Notes under the pieces: model-generated | The model's database searches: none | Seen by the model: the letters and a program-made list of their open reading frames with translations, nothing else | Told to the model about the DNA's origin: nothing | Source: Pseudophaeobacter arcticus DSM 23566 | Lineage (GTDB): Bacteria; Pseudomonadota; Alphaproteobacteria; Rhodobacterales; Rhodobacteraceae | Reading direction: 5' to 3' | Assembly (NCBI RefSeq): GCF_000473205.1 | Contig: NZ_KI421507.1 | Span: forward strand, 1,903,945 to 1,967,944 | DNA length: 64,000 nucleotides | Position numbers and translations under genes: made by a program | In this document: positions 53,260-62,446 of the stretch, one piece after another | Position numbering within the stretch: position 1 is the stretch's first letter | Layout of the letters: every line of letters starts with the position of its first letter

Positions 53260-53285
53260 ACCCCCAGTTCTGCAAAAGACCAATC

Positions 53286-53310
53286 CGCCAAGGCTGCTAT
53301 GGCCTTGGCG
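53286..53310 (+). terminator. Hairpin after the dimethylglycine dehydrogenase gene
   Basis: CGCCAAGGC (53286-53294) pairs perfectly with GCCTTGGCG (53302-53310). The following sequence is C/T-rich without a T-run. Confidence 0.5.
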
Positions 53311-53359
53311 CCTGCCGCCTTCCCCTTCTGCTCCCCCTTTGTCTCGCGGGCTTTTTGCT

Positions 53360-53393
53360 TTCATCTTTCCCCAAATACCTCCGCCGGAGGCAT
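53360..53393. repeat. Rhodobacterales-type intergenic motif
   Basis: The string CTTTCCCCAAATACCTCC followed by GCCGGAGG is, from memory, a very common intergenic sequence in Rhodobacterales genomes. CCTCCGCCGGAGG forms a small palindrome. Role unknown. Confidence 0.5.
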
Positions 53394-53459
53394 CCAGCCT
53401 CTCCGGCTCTCGACACTAGAGCCTGTTCAGGCGTAGGTTTGCAAAACCTAGACTTTCAG

Positions 53460-53487
53460 AAACACAGGATCATAAACACGGGATCAT
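53460..53487. repeat. 14-bp tandem duplication covering a start codon
   Basis: AAACACAGGATCAT (53460-53473) and AAACACGGGATCAT (53474-53487), one mismatch. The second copy contains the first two bases of the ATG at 53486. Confidence 0.75.
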
Positions 53488-54067
53488 GAGCAAAATCGCC
53501 ATCCTCCTCCTTGCAGCCGGCGCTTCCGCGCGGATGCAGGGGCGCGATAAGCTGATGGAAGAGATCGAGGGCACGCCGCTGCTGTCGCTGCTCTGCCACC
53601 GCGCGGTGCAGACCGGGCTGCCCTGCTATGTGGCCGTTCCCAGCCAGGCGCATCCGCGGGTCGCGGCCACCGGCAGCGCCCATGTGATCCCGGTGCCAAA
53701 GGCCGCTGAGGGCATGGCCGCCTCAATCCGCACCGGGATTGCGGCCCTTCCGGACACCACCGAAGCCGTGATGATCCTCCCCTGCGACATGCCCGAGCTG
53801 CAAACCCAGGATTTGTTAGATCTGGCCACCCATTTCCAGGGGCCTGACGGTCCGGTACTGCGCGCCACCTCCAGTGATGGCACCCCTGGCCACCCGGTGC
53901 TGTTTCCCCGGCGGTGTTTTCCGGCGCTTGGTCAGATCAGCGGCGATCAGGGCGCCCGCAATGTGCTGCGCAGCCAAGAGGTGCAGCTGGTCGCCCTGCC
54001 CGGCCAACACGCAGTGACGGATCTGGACACCCCAGAGGCCTGGGCGCACTGGCGCGCCGGGCGATAG
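53486..54067 (+). CDS. MobA-like NTP transferase (MocA/molybdenum cofactor nucleotidyltransferase type)
   Basis: A 193-residue nucleotidyltransferase. LLAAGASARMQGRDKLMEE is the nucleotide-binding signature of MobA/MocA-like enzymes; MILPCDMPELQTQDL holds the metal-binding aspartate, and GTPGHPVLFPRRCF and GDQGARNVL are also typical. Probable role: cytidylylation of molybdopterin for a Mo-hydroxylase. The ribosome-binding region lies within a 14-bp duplication. Confidence 0.85.
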   Translation: MSKIAILLLAAGASARMQGRDKLMEEIEGTPLLSLLCHRAVQTGLPCYVAVPSQAHPRVAATGSAHVIPVPKAAEGMAASIRTGIAALPDTTEAVMILPCDMPELQTQDLLDLATHFQGPDGPVLRATSSDGTPGHPVLFPRRCFPALGQISGDQGARNVLRSQEVQLVALPGQHAVTDLDTPEAWAHWRAGR

Positions 54068-54120
54068 GTTTTTTGCCAAAACGACTGCGTTAAACATGGC
54101 GTTAAACAAAGGGGAAGCAA

Positions 54121-54159
54121 AATAGAAAAGGCGGAACCCTGCGGTCCCGCCCATGTTTT
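54121..54159 (-). terminator. Bidirectional terminator between MobA-like and RTX genes
   Basis: GGCGGAACC (54130-54138) pairs with GGTCCCGCC (54143-54151), one mismatch; TTTTCTATT follows on the minus strand and CATGTTTTT on the plus. Confidence 0.8.
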
Positions 54160-54225
54160 TAGGTTCATCCGCCACGCCGCAGATCACCGCCGCAGATCAG
54201 CACTGGCGCGAAGGTAAGTGCAAAA

Positions 54226-57200
54226 TCAATGCACCAGCAGGCGCGCCTCGTGACGTTTCAGCGAGCGCCGCGCAGAGCTATAGGCTTCCCGGCCTTCCTC
54301 GGACTTCAGCGCCGGGAAGATCTCATAGACCTCGTTGCGCTGCGCATTGTCCAGGCCCCGCAGGGTCTGATCGCCAGGCTGGAAGCTTTCGCTCCAGGCG
54401 CCATCCGACAGCACAACCTCATGCTGATCGAACATGAAGTGGATATAGGTGACCGAGCTGGTCTCCACCGCGTCCACGCCTGCAAGGCCGGTCAGATGTT
54501 TCGCCGCGACCAGGACTTCGCGATCTTCAAAGTAAAGCGCCGTCTTGTCGTTGGCCACCAGCACCCGGTGATTGGGGCTGACCATCATGTCGCGTTCGGG
54601 CAGACCATTGCCCAGGGCGCCTTCGCGGATCAGGATCGGCTGCAGATGCTCTGCCGCTTTCAGCTCTGCTGTGGCAAGGGTACGCTTACCCAGCCAGCGA
54701 ATGGCCTGGATGCCATTGTCCCGGGTGATGATCCGGTCCCCAACACCCAGGTCTTCGACCCGGCGTTCCCCTTCGGGGGTGGCAATCAGTGTCCCCGGCG
54801 TAAAGCAGGGAACGATGACGTTTTCGATCTCGTAGAACTCGGCGGTGCCGGTGACCGCGCCCCCCGCATCCAGGAAGGTAACTGTCCCGTTTTCCGGGTT
54901 GGTGCTGTCATACTCAACCTCGAGCGAGCCGCCCGGGTTCTGCTCTTCCGCAACACCGCGCAGATCCAGCACGTCGACATCACTGTCATCCGCGTCTTCA
55001 CCGCCATAGACCGTGTCATTCTGGCTGATGCCGGAAATGGTATCCGACCCGGTGCCCCCAAGCGCAAAATCTGCGCCATCGCCTGCACCCAGATCAATGT
55101 TATCCAAGCCTGCGCCGCCATCCAGCTCATCATCGCCCTGACCGCCAAGGATGGTATCGTCACCTTCGCCGCCAGTCACCGTGTCATCGTCGATGCCCGC
55201 GTCGATCATATCATTGCCGGTGCCACCAGAAATGAGATCATCGTCATCCTGGCCATAGATCACATCATCGCCAGCGCCGCCCTCAATGGTATCCATGCCA
55301 TTGGTGGGATCTGGATCCACGGGACGCCCGTCCGAGCCATCATCGGTGATATTGAGCCCATCTGGGAAAGCTGGGTCCAGACCGCCATAGATCGTATCAG
55401 AGCCGTCGCCGCCGATCAGGCTGTCAGAGCCCTCACCGCCGGTGATCAGGTCATCTTCGGTGCCACCATCAATGGTATCATCGTCAATACCGCCATCAAT
55501 GGTATCGGAGCCCGCGCCGCCCGTGATCAGGTCGTTATCGTCGCCGGTGAGGATCACATCATTGCCAGCGCCACCATCCACGGTGTCACGGTCGTCCAGC
55601 GGATCTGCATCGGCTGGCACGACGGGGATGTTTGGTGTGGTGCCAGTATAGCCGTCAAAGCCCCGGTCAGGCAGCGGAATGGGATCATCCGAAGAGGTGT
55701 CGATGACGTCATCTCCGTCACCGCCCTCAACGCTGTCAGAGCCATCACCACCCTCGATAGTGTCGGCGCCGTCACCGCCTTCGATGGTATCGTCGCCGTC
55801 GCCACCGATCAGCGAGTCATCGCCGTCGTTGCCATAGAGGACATCGTCGCCCTCCCCACCGTCAATGGTATCATCACCGGGAATGCTGGTCACCGGGGTG
55901 CCCAGAGCATCAAAGAACACATCACTGACAACAACACTGCTGTTGATGCTGCCATCCTGCGTATGGGTGATGACAATCGACGACACCGGGCCGGGGATTG
56001 TCACCAACATTGAGGTGTCGGGATTGTCGTCGCTGGTAAAGGTATCGTCTTCGCGCGTTGAGGCGGTATCATAACCGGCAATCGCATCGGTATCTTCCAT
56101 GGTCAGCCCCGGGCCACCGGCCAGGTTCACCACAATGGGGTTTCCGTCTGCGTCAAAGGCCGTGATGCGCACCTGGCTGTCAGCATCAATATCGCTGACA
56201 CGGAAGGATACATCGCCAACCGGATCCGAGAAATCCAGGCGGTAATCGGCTGTGCTGCCATCAGAGCTGACCTCTGAGTTCAGCCCGCTTTGCGGATCGG
56301 CGGTGATGCCGCCGGTGTTGATATTGCCAACAAACTGCGGCACGTCGGAAAATTCGGTCGCAGTATCGCCCGAGCTGCTGGAGACCGAGAAATCAACTGT
56401 GACCGAACCGGTATCCTGCGAAAATCCGGCGCTCAGATCATCCGATGGGTCAACAGGATCGCCGCCATCGGGATCCGGCGCAAGGTCCCACTGGAACACT
56501 TCCCGGGTACCGCCGCCGCCGACACCAGGAACGTCAGTATCCCCGGCCAGCACATCATCGCCGATACCGCCACTCAGACTGTCGGCACCGCCGCCGCCAT
56601 GCACGGTGTCGTCGCCTTCACCAGCCAGCACGGTGTCGTCTCCGGTTCCCGCATTGACCAGGTCGTCATCTTCCCCGTCCGCCGGGTTGATCGCATCGTC
56701 ATTGTCGATCCGGTCGCCTTCTGGATCACCAAGGTAAGAGGTGTCGATCAGATCATCGCCAGCGGTGCCTTCGACGATCCCGTCAAGGCCACCACCACTG
56801 GGCACAACAACATTGTCATCCAGCACAGCAACATAGTCGATGCCGCCGCTGAAAGAATTGCCGCCGTCGCCATCCGCGCCGATGACAAAGCTGTCTTCGC
56901 CATCTGCCGCCACATCCATGGTCATACCAACAATATCGTCGCCGGTGGTATAGCTGGTGCCCTGTGTCGTGTTCTCAACAACAAGTGTGACGCCGCCTGG
57001 GCTCCACCCATAAGACACGGTGACAACATCCCCGGTGGCAAAGAATCCAGGGTCGGTTGCAAACTCCACCAGATTGCCATCATCGGCATGGGTCAGCTGA
57101 ACGGTGCCGTCCTCGGTGGTCCGGATCACAAAATTCTCGCCGTCTGCGTCATCTTCCGATGACAGTCCACGGCTCACAACCGTTTGATCGCCAGACCCCG

Positions 57201-57459
57201 GAAAGGTGTTGGACTTAAAGGAGGTGATGACTGTTCCGGTGGTGAGATCAAAAGGATCGTCATTGTCGCCCGCGACATTGAACTGGCTGCTGCTGCCATT
57301 GCCCAACATCCAGCCGCCCGCGTAATTGGCGCCGCCAGAACCCGTACCATCCTGGGCAATGCCATCGCCAAGACCGCTGTCGTCCTCGGTATATCCCTGG
57401 CGGAAATCCCAAAGACCAATCAGATTAGCCGAATACGGGTTGTCAAAATTGTCAGCCAT
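54226..57459 (-). CDS. RTX calcium-binding protein with C-terminal Hint domain
   Basis: A 1077-residue acidic extracellular protein. Residues 1-220 form a LamG-like beta sandwich (SANLIGLWDFRQGYTEDD). Several blocks of RTX nonapeptides follow (GGDGDDTIEGGDGADTI), interrupted by a beta-rich domain at about 320-540. The last 200 residues are a Hint (hedgehog/intein) domain beginning CFTPGTLIATPEGERRVEDL with the nucleophile-position Cys and SPNHRVLV. RTX repeats fold on calcium outside the cell after type I secretion. No type I exporter genes lie in the window. Its own terminator follows. Confidence 0.9.
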   Translation of the reverse strand: MADNFDNPYSANLIGLWDFRQGYTEDDSGLGDGIAQDGTGSGGANYAGGWMLGNGSSSQFNVAGDNDDPFDLTTGTVITSFKSNTFPGSGDQTVVSRGLSSEDDADGENFVIRTTEDGTVQLTHADDGNLVEFATDPGFFATGDVVTVSYGWSPGGVTLVVENTTQGTSYTTGDDIVGMTMDVAADGEDSFVIGADGDGGNSFSGGIDYVAVLDDNVVVPSGGGLDGIVEGTAGDDLIDTSYLGDPEGDRIDNDDAINPADGEDDDLVNAGTGDDTVLAGEGDDTVHGGGGADSLSGGIGDDVLAGDTDVPGVGGGGTREVFQWDLAPDPDGGDPVDPSDDLSAGFSQDTGSVTVDFSVSSSSGDTATEFSDVPQFVGNINTGGITADPQSGLNSEVSSDGSTADYRLDFSDPVGDVSFRVSDIDADSQVRITAFDADGNPIVVNLAGGPGLTMEDTDAIAGYDTASTREDDTFTSDDNPDTSMLVTIPGPVSSIVITHTQDGSINSSVVVSDVFFDALGTPVTSIPGDDTIDGGEGDDVLYGNDGDDSLIGGDGDDTIEGGDGADTIEGGDGSDSVEGGDGDDVIDTSSDDPIPLPDRGFDGYTGTTPNIPVVPADADPLDDRDTVDGGAGNDVILTGDDNDLITGGAGSDTIDGGIDDDTIDGGTEDDLITGGEGSDSLIGGDGSDTIYGGLDPAFPDGLNITDDGSDGRPVDPDPTNGMDTIEGGAGDDVIYGQDDDDLISGGTGNDMIDAGIDDDTVTGGEGDDTILGGQGDDELDGGAGLDNIDLGAGDGADFALGGTGSDTISGISQNDTVYGGEDADDSDVDVLDLRGVAEEQNPGGSLEVEYDSTNPENGTVTFLDAGGAVTGTAEFYEIENVIVPCFTPGTLIATPEGERRVEDLGVGDRIITRDNGIQAIRWLGKRTLATAELKAAEHLQPILIREGALGNGLPERDMMVSPNHRVLVANDKTALYFEDREVLVAAKHLTGLAGVDAVETSSVTYIHFMFDQHEVVLSDGAWSESFQPGDQTLRGLDNAQRNEVYEIFPALKSEEGREAYSSARRSLKRHEARLLVH

Positions 57460-58246
57460 CTCGTTCTCCTACTCGGCCTAGGGCCGTTTAATCCGCCCAT
57501 AGACCAAAGCGCTCAAAACCGAATTTCCAAGTCACCACAAAGGCGTCACCGCCAAAGCGCAACCAAAATACAAACCCGAAAAAGGAGAGGCACAGTCCCG
57601 CAGATCACAACTCTAGGCGCAGCACCGGCACTAAAGCACAGGCCACGACAAAAGTCGGAACAGGTCAAATACACCAAGCATCCGTAACAAGCGTAAGAGC
57701 AGTTCACGCCGCGCATTGCTTTTGGCAGCTGCGCTACAGGATCCCAGGACCAGACCAGAGATTATGTCACCCCCCAAATGGGCAAGTTAATGAATAGCTG
57801 ATGCAGTTAATTCAACAAAGAGAAAAAACTTAACGAAATTTTACATGTTTCCAAACCGGTGCATCTTACCTCGTGAGGTCCTGCTGCCCGATGACAGCTG
57901 AAAAGAAGCAATTGTTGCGAAAAATGCAGAAATCTTTTGCAGCACTGAGGATATGCCTCTCAAAAGGAAACAATTTGGAGTTTTTCAGCCGGTCCTTGTT
58001 TCCAAACCAGCAACAGCCACGCGGCTGGCATCGCATGGCGCTGGATGGTCAACACCCTAAGATTGTTTTGTGCTTCACCTTGAGGCCAGGTCCAATTTGC
58101 TGCTTTTTCGAGCACTGTTTCCGAAGGCGCAACGATCCGCAATAGAATCAACCTCACATCGGTACACTTTCGCAGTCCCCCCCTATCCACAAGAGCTCTC
58201 AGGTCGGGGCAAACGAGCAGGCGTAGCTGCCAAAGGTGCAGGCTGC

Positions 58247-58270
58247 TCGGAGGGAGGGTCGGAGGGAGGG
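58247..58270. repeat. Perfect 12-bp tandem duplication
   Basis: TCGGAGGGAGGG at 58247-58258 and 58259-58270. Confidence 0.8.
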
Positions 58271-58760
58271 AACGTCAACACCCACATTAGGCATGACAGC
58301 CTTTCAATCGCGGGGCCGAGCCCCCCTGACCAGCTGAGAAAAGCTGCCGACACATCCCATGAGCGGACCTGGCCGATTGATAGCTGGGGCGGGACATGGT
58401 CCGTCATTTCAGTCTGGGCCAACGGCAGCTTTGCCGCGAGAGTTTCCTTATGCGAAAGCGGACCGTTGCTTCGAAATGATCCGGAATAGTGAACAGTTTC
58501 GAACGCAACGTACCCGACTTCGACCCCGCATCCCGCGCCTGCGCTTCTGGCAAAACCGGCTTCAATTTGAAACCACATTTGTGCGTGAAGACCTTGCTCC
58601 AGCGGCCACCTGCAGTGCCCGTTATGCCAGCCTTGAAGGCCCTGATTGAAAGCCAACATCCGTACAGAACCCACTATTGGCGATGAATGCGGTTCCTTAC
58701 CCCGGTTTGAGGCACCGCATTTAGCCATTGATTCTCAAACACTTCTGATGTCGCCCCATA

Positions 58761-58774
58761 TTCCAGCGCTGGAA
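58761..58774. promoter_or_regulatory. CueR-like palindrome upstream of the copper operon
   Basis: TTCCAGCGCTGGAA is a perfect 14-base palindrome; with the next bases the right half reads GCTGGAAGGT, as in MerR/CueR-type operators. It lies about 115 bases before the first operon gene. A matching 19-bp-spaced promoter could not be fixed, so this is tentative. Confidence 0.4.
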
Positions 58775-58887
58775 GGTTCATATGAAAAACCGGTGCGCCA
58801 CAGAAAAAAAACCAAGCAAAATCTGTAACATACAACTTTATATTGGGCATGTATCAATCGTGTCTTGACGCTAAAGCCGCCATTCGT

Positions 58888-59265
58888 ATGAGTTATGGCA
58901 TGACATGTTTGGCATTGATACTTCGCCTGGGTAAGGCCACTGCAGCATTTGCAGTCATCCTTGTGCTTGGCTTGTCGTTGCCATCTGCGGCGCATACCGT
59001 TTCTGGCCATCACAGCCCCAAAACCATGGTGATGACGGCAGTTGATCTCATGGGCGCGGAACAGGCGTCTCATGATGGAAGTGGCAATAACCAAACACTC
59101 CCTGCAGACTCTGCCAGCTGTTGTCCGGGCGCCTGTGTGGCGCTGGATGTGCTGATGATCCAGTCGTGCCATGTATTCCAGCAGTATGTGATCCGCTGGA
59201 CTGTGGCCGAGGCCAAGCTTCCTTCACTGGACCTGATTACGCACCTTCGCCCGCCCAAAACCTGA
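58888..59265 (+). CDS. Small exported protein at the head of the copper operon
   Basis: A 125-residue protein with a hydrophobic N-terminus (FAVILVLGLSLPSAA) that reads as signal peptide or anchor, His/Met residues after it (HTVSGHHSPKTMVMTAVDLM), and a CCPGAC cysteine cluster. The composition suits a periplasmic metal-binding role, and the copper genes downstream support this, but I do not recognise the family. The frame also allows starts at 58843 (TTG) and 58849 (ATG). Confidence 0.55.
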   Translation: MSYGMTCLALILRLGKATAAFAVILVLGLSLPSAAHTVSGHHSPKTMVMTAVDLMGAEQASHDGSGNNQTLPADSASCCPGACVALDVLMIQSCHVFQQYVIRWTVAEAKLPSLDLITHLRPPKT

Positions 59266-59347
59266 GATCTTGAACCGCTTTTGCGGTGCGTAAACCAATC
59301 CTGCGCCGATGCGCTGGGTTTTCGCTGACCTATCTCAGGAAAAACAC

Positions 59348-59569
59348 ATGAAAACTTCACTTCTGGCCGGGGCAAGCGCCCTGTTGCTGGGTGCATGCGC
59401 GATGACTCCCGCTGCGCTTCCCGAAACCGAGGCGCTGAACCGTGTCGCCGCCCAGTCTGGCCCCTATCGGGCGCTGGGGTATCAATCCCCCTTTGCCGGA
59501 TTCGAGCCCCACGCCCCCACAGGGCCGGCCTCTTGGCGCGCGGTCAATGATGCGCAGACGGAGGGCTGA
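59348..59569 (+). CDS. Small lipoprotein of the copper operon
   Basis: A 73-residue lipoprotein (MKTSLLAGASALLLGAC, lipobox LGAC with Cys17). The mature part is short and Pro/Ala-rich (YQSPFAGFEPHAPTGPASW). It is followed after three bases by the TolC-family gene and preceded by CAGGAAAAAC. Likely outer-membrane component or accessory of the efflux channel; function unknown. Confidence 0.75.
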   Translation: MKTSLLAGASALLLGACAMTPAALPETEALNRVAAQSGPYRALGYQSPFAGFEPHAPTGPASWRAVNDAQTEG

Positions 59570-59572
59570 CAG

Positions 59573-61036
59573 ATGAAACGTAGAATTTTGCCTGTCGTGC
59601 TGGCAGGCCCCCTGGCTTTGGCCGCCTGTTCAACAGGTGTCCCGGAACAATACACCAATGAAACCCTTGGCTTTCAAGCCATCGCTGATCAAACGCAAAA
59701 CGCAATTGGCACGCGCACGGCCTTTGCCCGTAGCCAAACCCAGAACGAAGCCCTGAGCCAAGAAGTGCGCGAATTGGTGCTTGGCAAGACCATATCAGCC
59801 GATACCGCAGTGCAGGCGGCCCTGCTGAACAACAAGGGTTTGCAGGCAGCCTATGCGCGTGCCGGGCTGTCGGCGGCAGAGGTCTGGCAGCAGATGACAC
59901 CCGAAAACCCGGTTGTATCCCTTGGTTTGTTCGGCATTGGCGCGCCGGAGCTTGGCTTGTACCGGGCGTTGGAATCCACCATTGCCGTCAATCTTCTGGA
60001 TACCAGGACCAGAAAGCAACGCATCGCAGTTGCCAAAGCACAGTTTCAGCAGGCGCAGCTTGCCGCCGTGCAGGAAACGCTGATGCTGGCGGGCGAAACC
60101 CGACGGGCCTGGATCAATTCTGTCGCCGCCTTTGAACGGCTGAGCTATCTGCGCAAGGCAAGGGAAACCGCTGATGCAAGCGCCGAACTGGCCAGTCAGC
60201 TGGGCAAAACCGGGGCTTTGAACAAGGCTGGCCAAGCCCGCGAGTTTGCCTTTCAGGCAGAGCTGGCCGGCCAAGTTGCGCGTGCGCGGCTTGAAGCCTC
60301 ATTGGCCAAGGAAGAGCTGACCCGACTGATGGGACTTTGGGGCGGGGATGCGCGCTACTATGTGCCGGACGCCTTGCCAGCCCTGCCGCGATCCTTGCCC
60401 AGGGTCGCGTCAATCGAGGCCGCCGCTTTGCAGAACCGGGTCGACCTGAAGGTTGCACAAATCGGGCTTGAAGCGCAGGCGCGCGCCTTTGGGCTGACAG
60501 ATCAGACCCGGTTGGTGACAGACCTGGAGCTGATTGCAGGGTTTGAAGCAGAACGTGAGCGCCAGGACGGGGCCACGCATACGGACACCCGGCCGCAACT
60601 GGAGCTGGAGTTTGCCATTCCGATCTTTGATCAGGGCAAAGCCCGCATGCGCAAGGCGGAACTGTCTTATATGCAGGCTGCCAATCAGCTGGCCGAACGG
60701 GCTGTGAATGTGCGCTCTGAAGCGCGCAGCGCCGAATTAGCCTATCACGCGTCGTTTGAAATCGCACAGCACTACCGCGACGTTGTCCTGCCCCTGCGCA
60801 AATCCATCGAAGAAGAAGGTCTGCTTAGCTACAACGGCATGATCACCAATACATTCGAACTGCTGACTGATCTGCGGGACAGACTGTCCAGTGCTCTGCA
60901 AGCAGCAAACGCCAAACGCGATTTCTGGCTGGCACAGGCAAATGTGAATACCGCGATTTATGGCGGCGGCGCGGGCTCGGCCGCGATGCGCGACGCCGGC
61001 GCAGAGATCGCCAGCGGCGGCAGCCCAGCCCATTAA
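59573..61036 (+). CDS. TolC-family outer-membrane efflux lipoprotein
   Basis: A 487-residue outer-membrane factor. Lipobox LAAC (Cys19) at the N-terminus, then two repeated TolC-like helical units (DTAVQAALLNNKGLQAAYARAG; RVASIEAAALQNRVDLKVAQIG) with the LEFAIPIFDQGKARMRKAELSY segment typical of the second repeat. Such proteins form the exit duct of CusABC-type pumps; here no RND pump or membrane-fusion protein is adjacent. It is flanked by copper-handling genes. Confidence 0.9.
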   Translation: MKRRILPVVLAGPLALAACSTGVPEQYTNETLGFQAIADQTQNAIGTRTAFARSQTQNEALSQEVRELVLGKTISADTAVQAALLNNKGLQAAYARAGLSAAEVWQQMTPENPVVSLGLFGIGAPELGLYRALESTIAVNLLDTRTRKQRIAVAKAQFQQAQLAAVQETLMLAGETRRAWINSVAAFERLSYLRKARETADASAELASQLGKTGALNKAGQAREFAFQAELAGQVARARLEASLAKEELTRLMGLWGGDARYYVPDALPALPRSLPRVASIEAAALQNRVDLKVAQIGLEAQARAFGLTDQTRLVTDLELIAGFEAERERQDGATHTDTRPQLELEFAIPIFDQGKARMRKAELSYMQAANQLAERAVNVRSEARSAELAYHASFEIAQHYRDVVLPLRKSIEEEGLLSYNGMITNTFELLTDLRDRLSSALQAANAKRDFWLAQANVNTAIYGGGAGSAAMRDAGAEIASGGSPAH

Positions 61037-61050
61037 AAGGATCAACCAAG

Positions 61051-62409
61051 ATGATGAACAGACGTCAAATTCTAGGCGCCGGTGCGGCAGGTGCTGCGCT
61101 TGTCTCGTCCCAGGCCTGGGGCAAGACCACCAACATGGGTCTTCCTGAAGCCGCCCTGATGGATACAGCAGCAACACAGCCCCCCAAAGCGCCCTCAACC
61201 GGGACTGATTACAATCCGGTGGTGACCCTGAACGGTTGGACACTTCCGTTTCGCATGAACAACGGGGTGAAGGAATTTCACCTGATTGCCGAACCGGTAG
61301 AAAGAGAGCTGGCCGATGGCATGACCGCACATCTATGGGGCTACAACGGCCAATCCACCGGCCCCACAATCGAGGCGGTCGAGGGTGACCGGGTCCGTAT
61401 CTATGTCACCAACAAGCTGCCAGAGCACACAACCGTGCATTGGCACGGGCTGATCCTGCCGTCCGGCATGGACGGTGTGGGCGGGCTCAGCCATCCCGGC
61501 ATTCCCCCGGGCAAGACCTTTATCTACGAGTTCAATCTGACCAAATCTGGCACCTTCATGTATCATCCACATGCGGATGAAATGGTGCAAATGGCCATGG
61601 GCATGATGGGAATGTTCATTGTGCATCCCAAAGACCCTGATTTCATGCGGGTAGATCGCGATTTCCTGATCATGCTCAATGCCTTTGACATTGATCCGGG
61701 CACATTTGTTCCGCGTATCATGACCATGACCGATTTCAACCTGTGGACATGGAACAGCCGGATCTTCCCCGATATTGATCCGCTGGTTGTCAACAAGGGT
61801 GACAAGGTAAGGGTGCGGGTTGGCAATCTGACCATGACCAACCACCCGATCCACATGCATGGCTATGACTTCAAGGTCACCTGCACCGATGGCGGCTGGG
61901 TACCGGAAACTGCGCAATGGCCAGAGGTGTCGATCGATATCCCGGTTGGCGCGATGCGCGCATATGAGTTTGTGGCGGACCACTTAGGCGACTGGGCCAT
62001 TCATTGCCACAAATCGCACCACACCATGAATGCGATGGGCCACGATGTCCCCACGTTCATCGGTGCCAACAAAAGCAAGCTGACAGGTCAGATCCGCGCG
62101 TTGCAGCCGGAATACATGCCCATGGGCACGGCTGGCATGGCCGACATGGGGGAAATGTCGATGCCCCTGCCGGACAATACCGTCCCGATGATGGCTGGCT
62201 GGGGGCCCCACGGCCCCTTGGAAATGGGCGGCATGTTTTCGGTTGTGAAGGTGCGCGACGGCATTGGATCAGACGATTACAGCGACCCCGGCTGGTATCA
62301 AAACCCGCCCGGCACTCAGGCCTACGAATGGACCGGAGAGCTACCGGAGTTTGCACGTGCAGACACGGCACAAACACAGATCACCCCAAAACCAACCACC
62401 AAAGGCTAG
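61051..62409 (+). CDS. Periplasmic multicopper oxidase
   Basis: A 452-residue multicopper oxidase, expected to oxidise Cu(I) to less toxic Cu(II). A twin-arginine signal (RRQILGAGAAGAALVSSQAWG) directs export. The copper ligands are in HWHG (130-133), HPHADEM (172-178), HPIHMHG and HCHKSHHTMNAMGH. Met-rich segments (VQMAMGMMGM and YMPMGTAGMADMGEMSM) are typical of cuprous oxidases such as CueO/CopA-like proteins. AAGGA precedes the tandem ATGs. Confidence 0.94.
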   Translation: MMNRRQILGAGAAGAALVSSQAWGKTTNMGLPEAALMDTAATQPPKAPSTGTDYNPVVTLNGWTLPFRMNNGVKEFHLIAEPVERELADGMTAHLWGYNGQSTGPTIEAVEGDRVRIYVTNKLPEHTTVHWHGLILPSGMDGVGGLSHPGIPPGKTFIYEFNLTKSGTFMYHPHADEMVQMAMGMMGMFIVHPKDPDFMRVDRDFLIMLNAFDIDPGTFVPRIMTMTDFNLWTWNSRIFPDIDPLVVNKGDKVRVRVGNLTMTNHPIHMHGYDFKVTCTDGGWVPETAQWPEVSIDIPVGAMRAYEFVADHLGDWAIHCHKSHHTMNAMGHDVPTFIGANKSKLTGQIRALQPEYMPMGTAGMADMGEMSMPLPDNTVPMMAGWGPHGPLEMGGMFSVVKVRDGIGSDDYSDPGWYQNPPGTQAYEWTGELPEFARADTAQTQITPKPTTKG

Positions 62410-62446
62410 CGCCCCAGGTCTCTTTATACACAATGAGGAAACACCC

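Larger units (their letters stand above)
57460..58887. other. 1.4-kb gene-poor region
   Basis: No reading frame here shows convincing protein features; the longest are arginine- or serine-rich shadows. The left part (57700-57860) is AT-rich and contains TTAA-N7-TTAC (57830-57844), a one-off match to the CtrA box. The middle part has a 12-bp duplication (58247-58270). The part around 58300-58700 resembles degraded coding DNA. A MerR-type palindrome lies at 58761-58774. Confidence 0.5.

Noticed and set aside
53360..53393. Transposon end
   Set aside because: Matches a common Rhodobacterales intergenic motif; no transposase or terminal repeats.
54229..56013. 594-residue plus-strand ORF opposite the RTX gene
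   Set aside because: The repeats of RTX DNA keep the antisense frame open; Ile/Val/Ala repeats follow from GGxGxD codons.
58183..58728. 181-residue minus-strand ORF
   Set aside because: Spans repeat-bearing degraded DNA with no domain or ribosome site.
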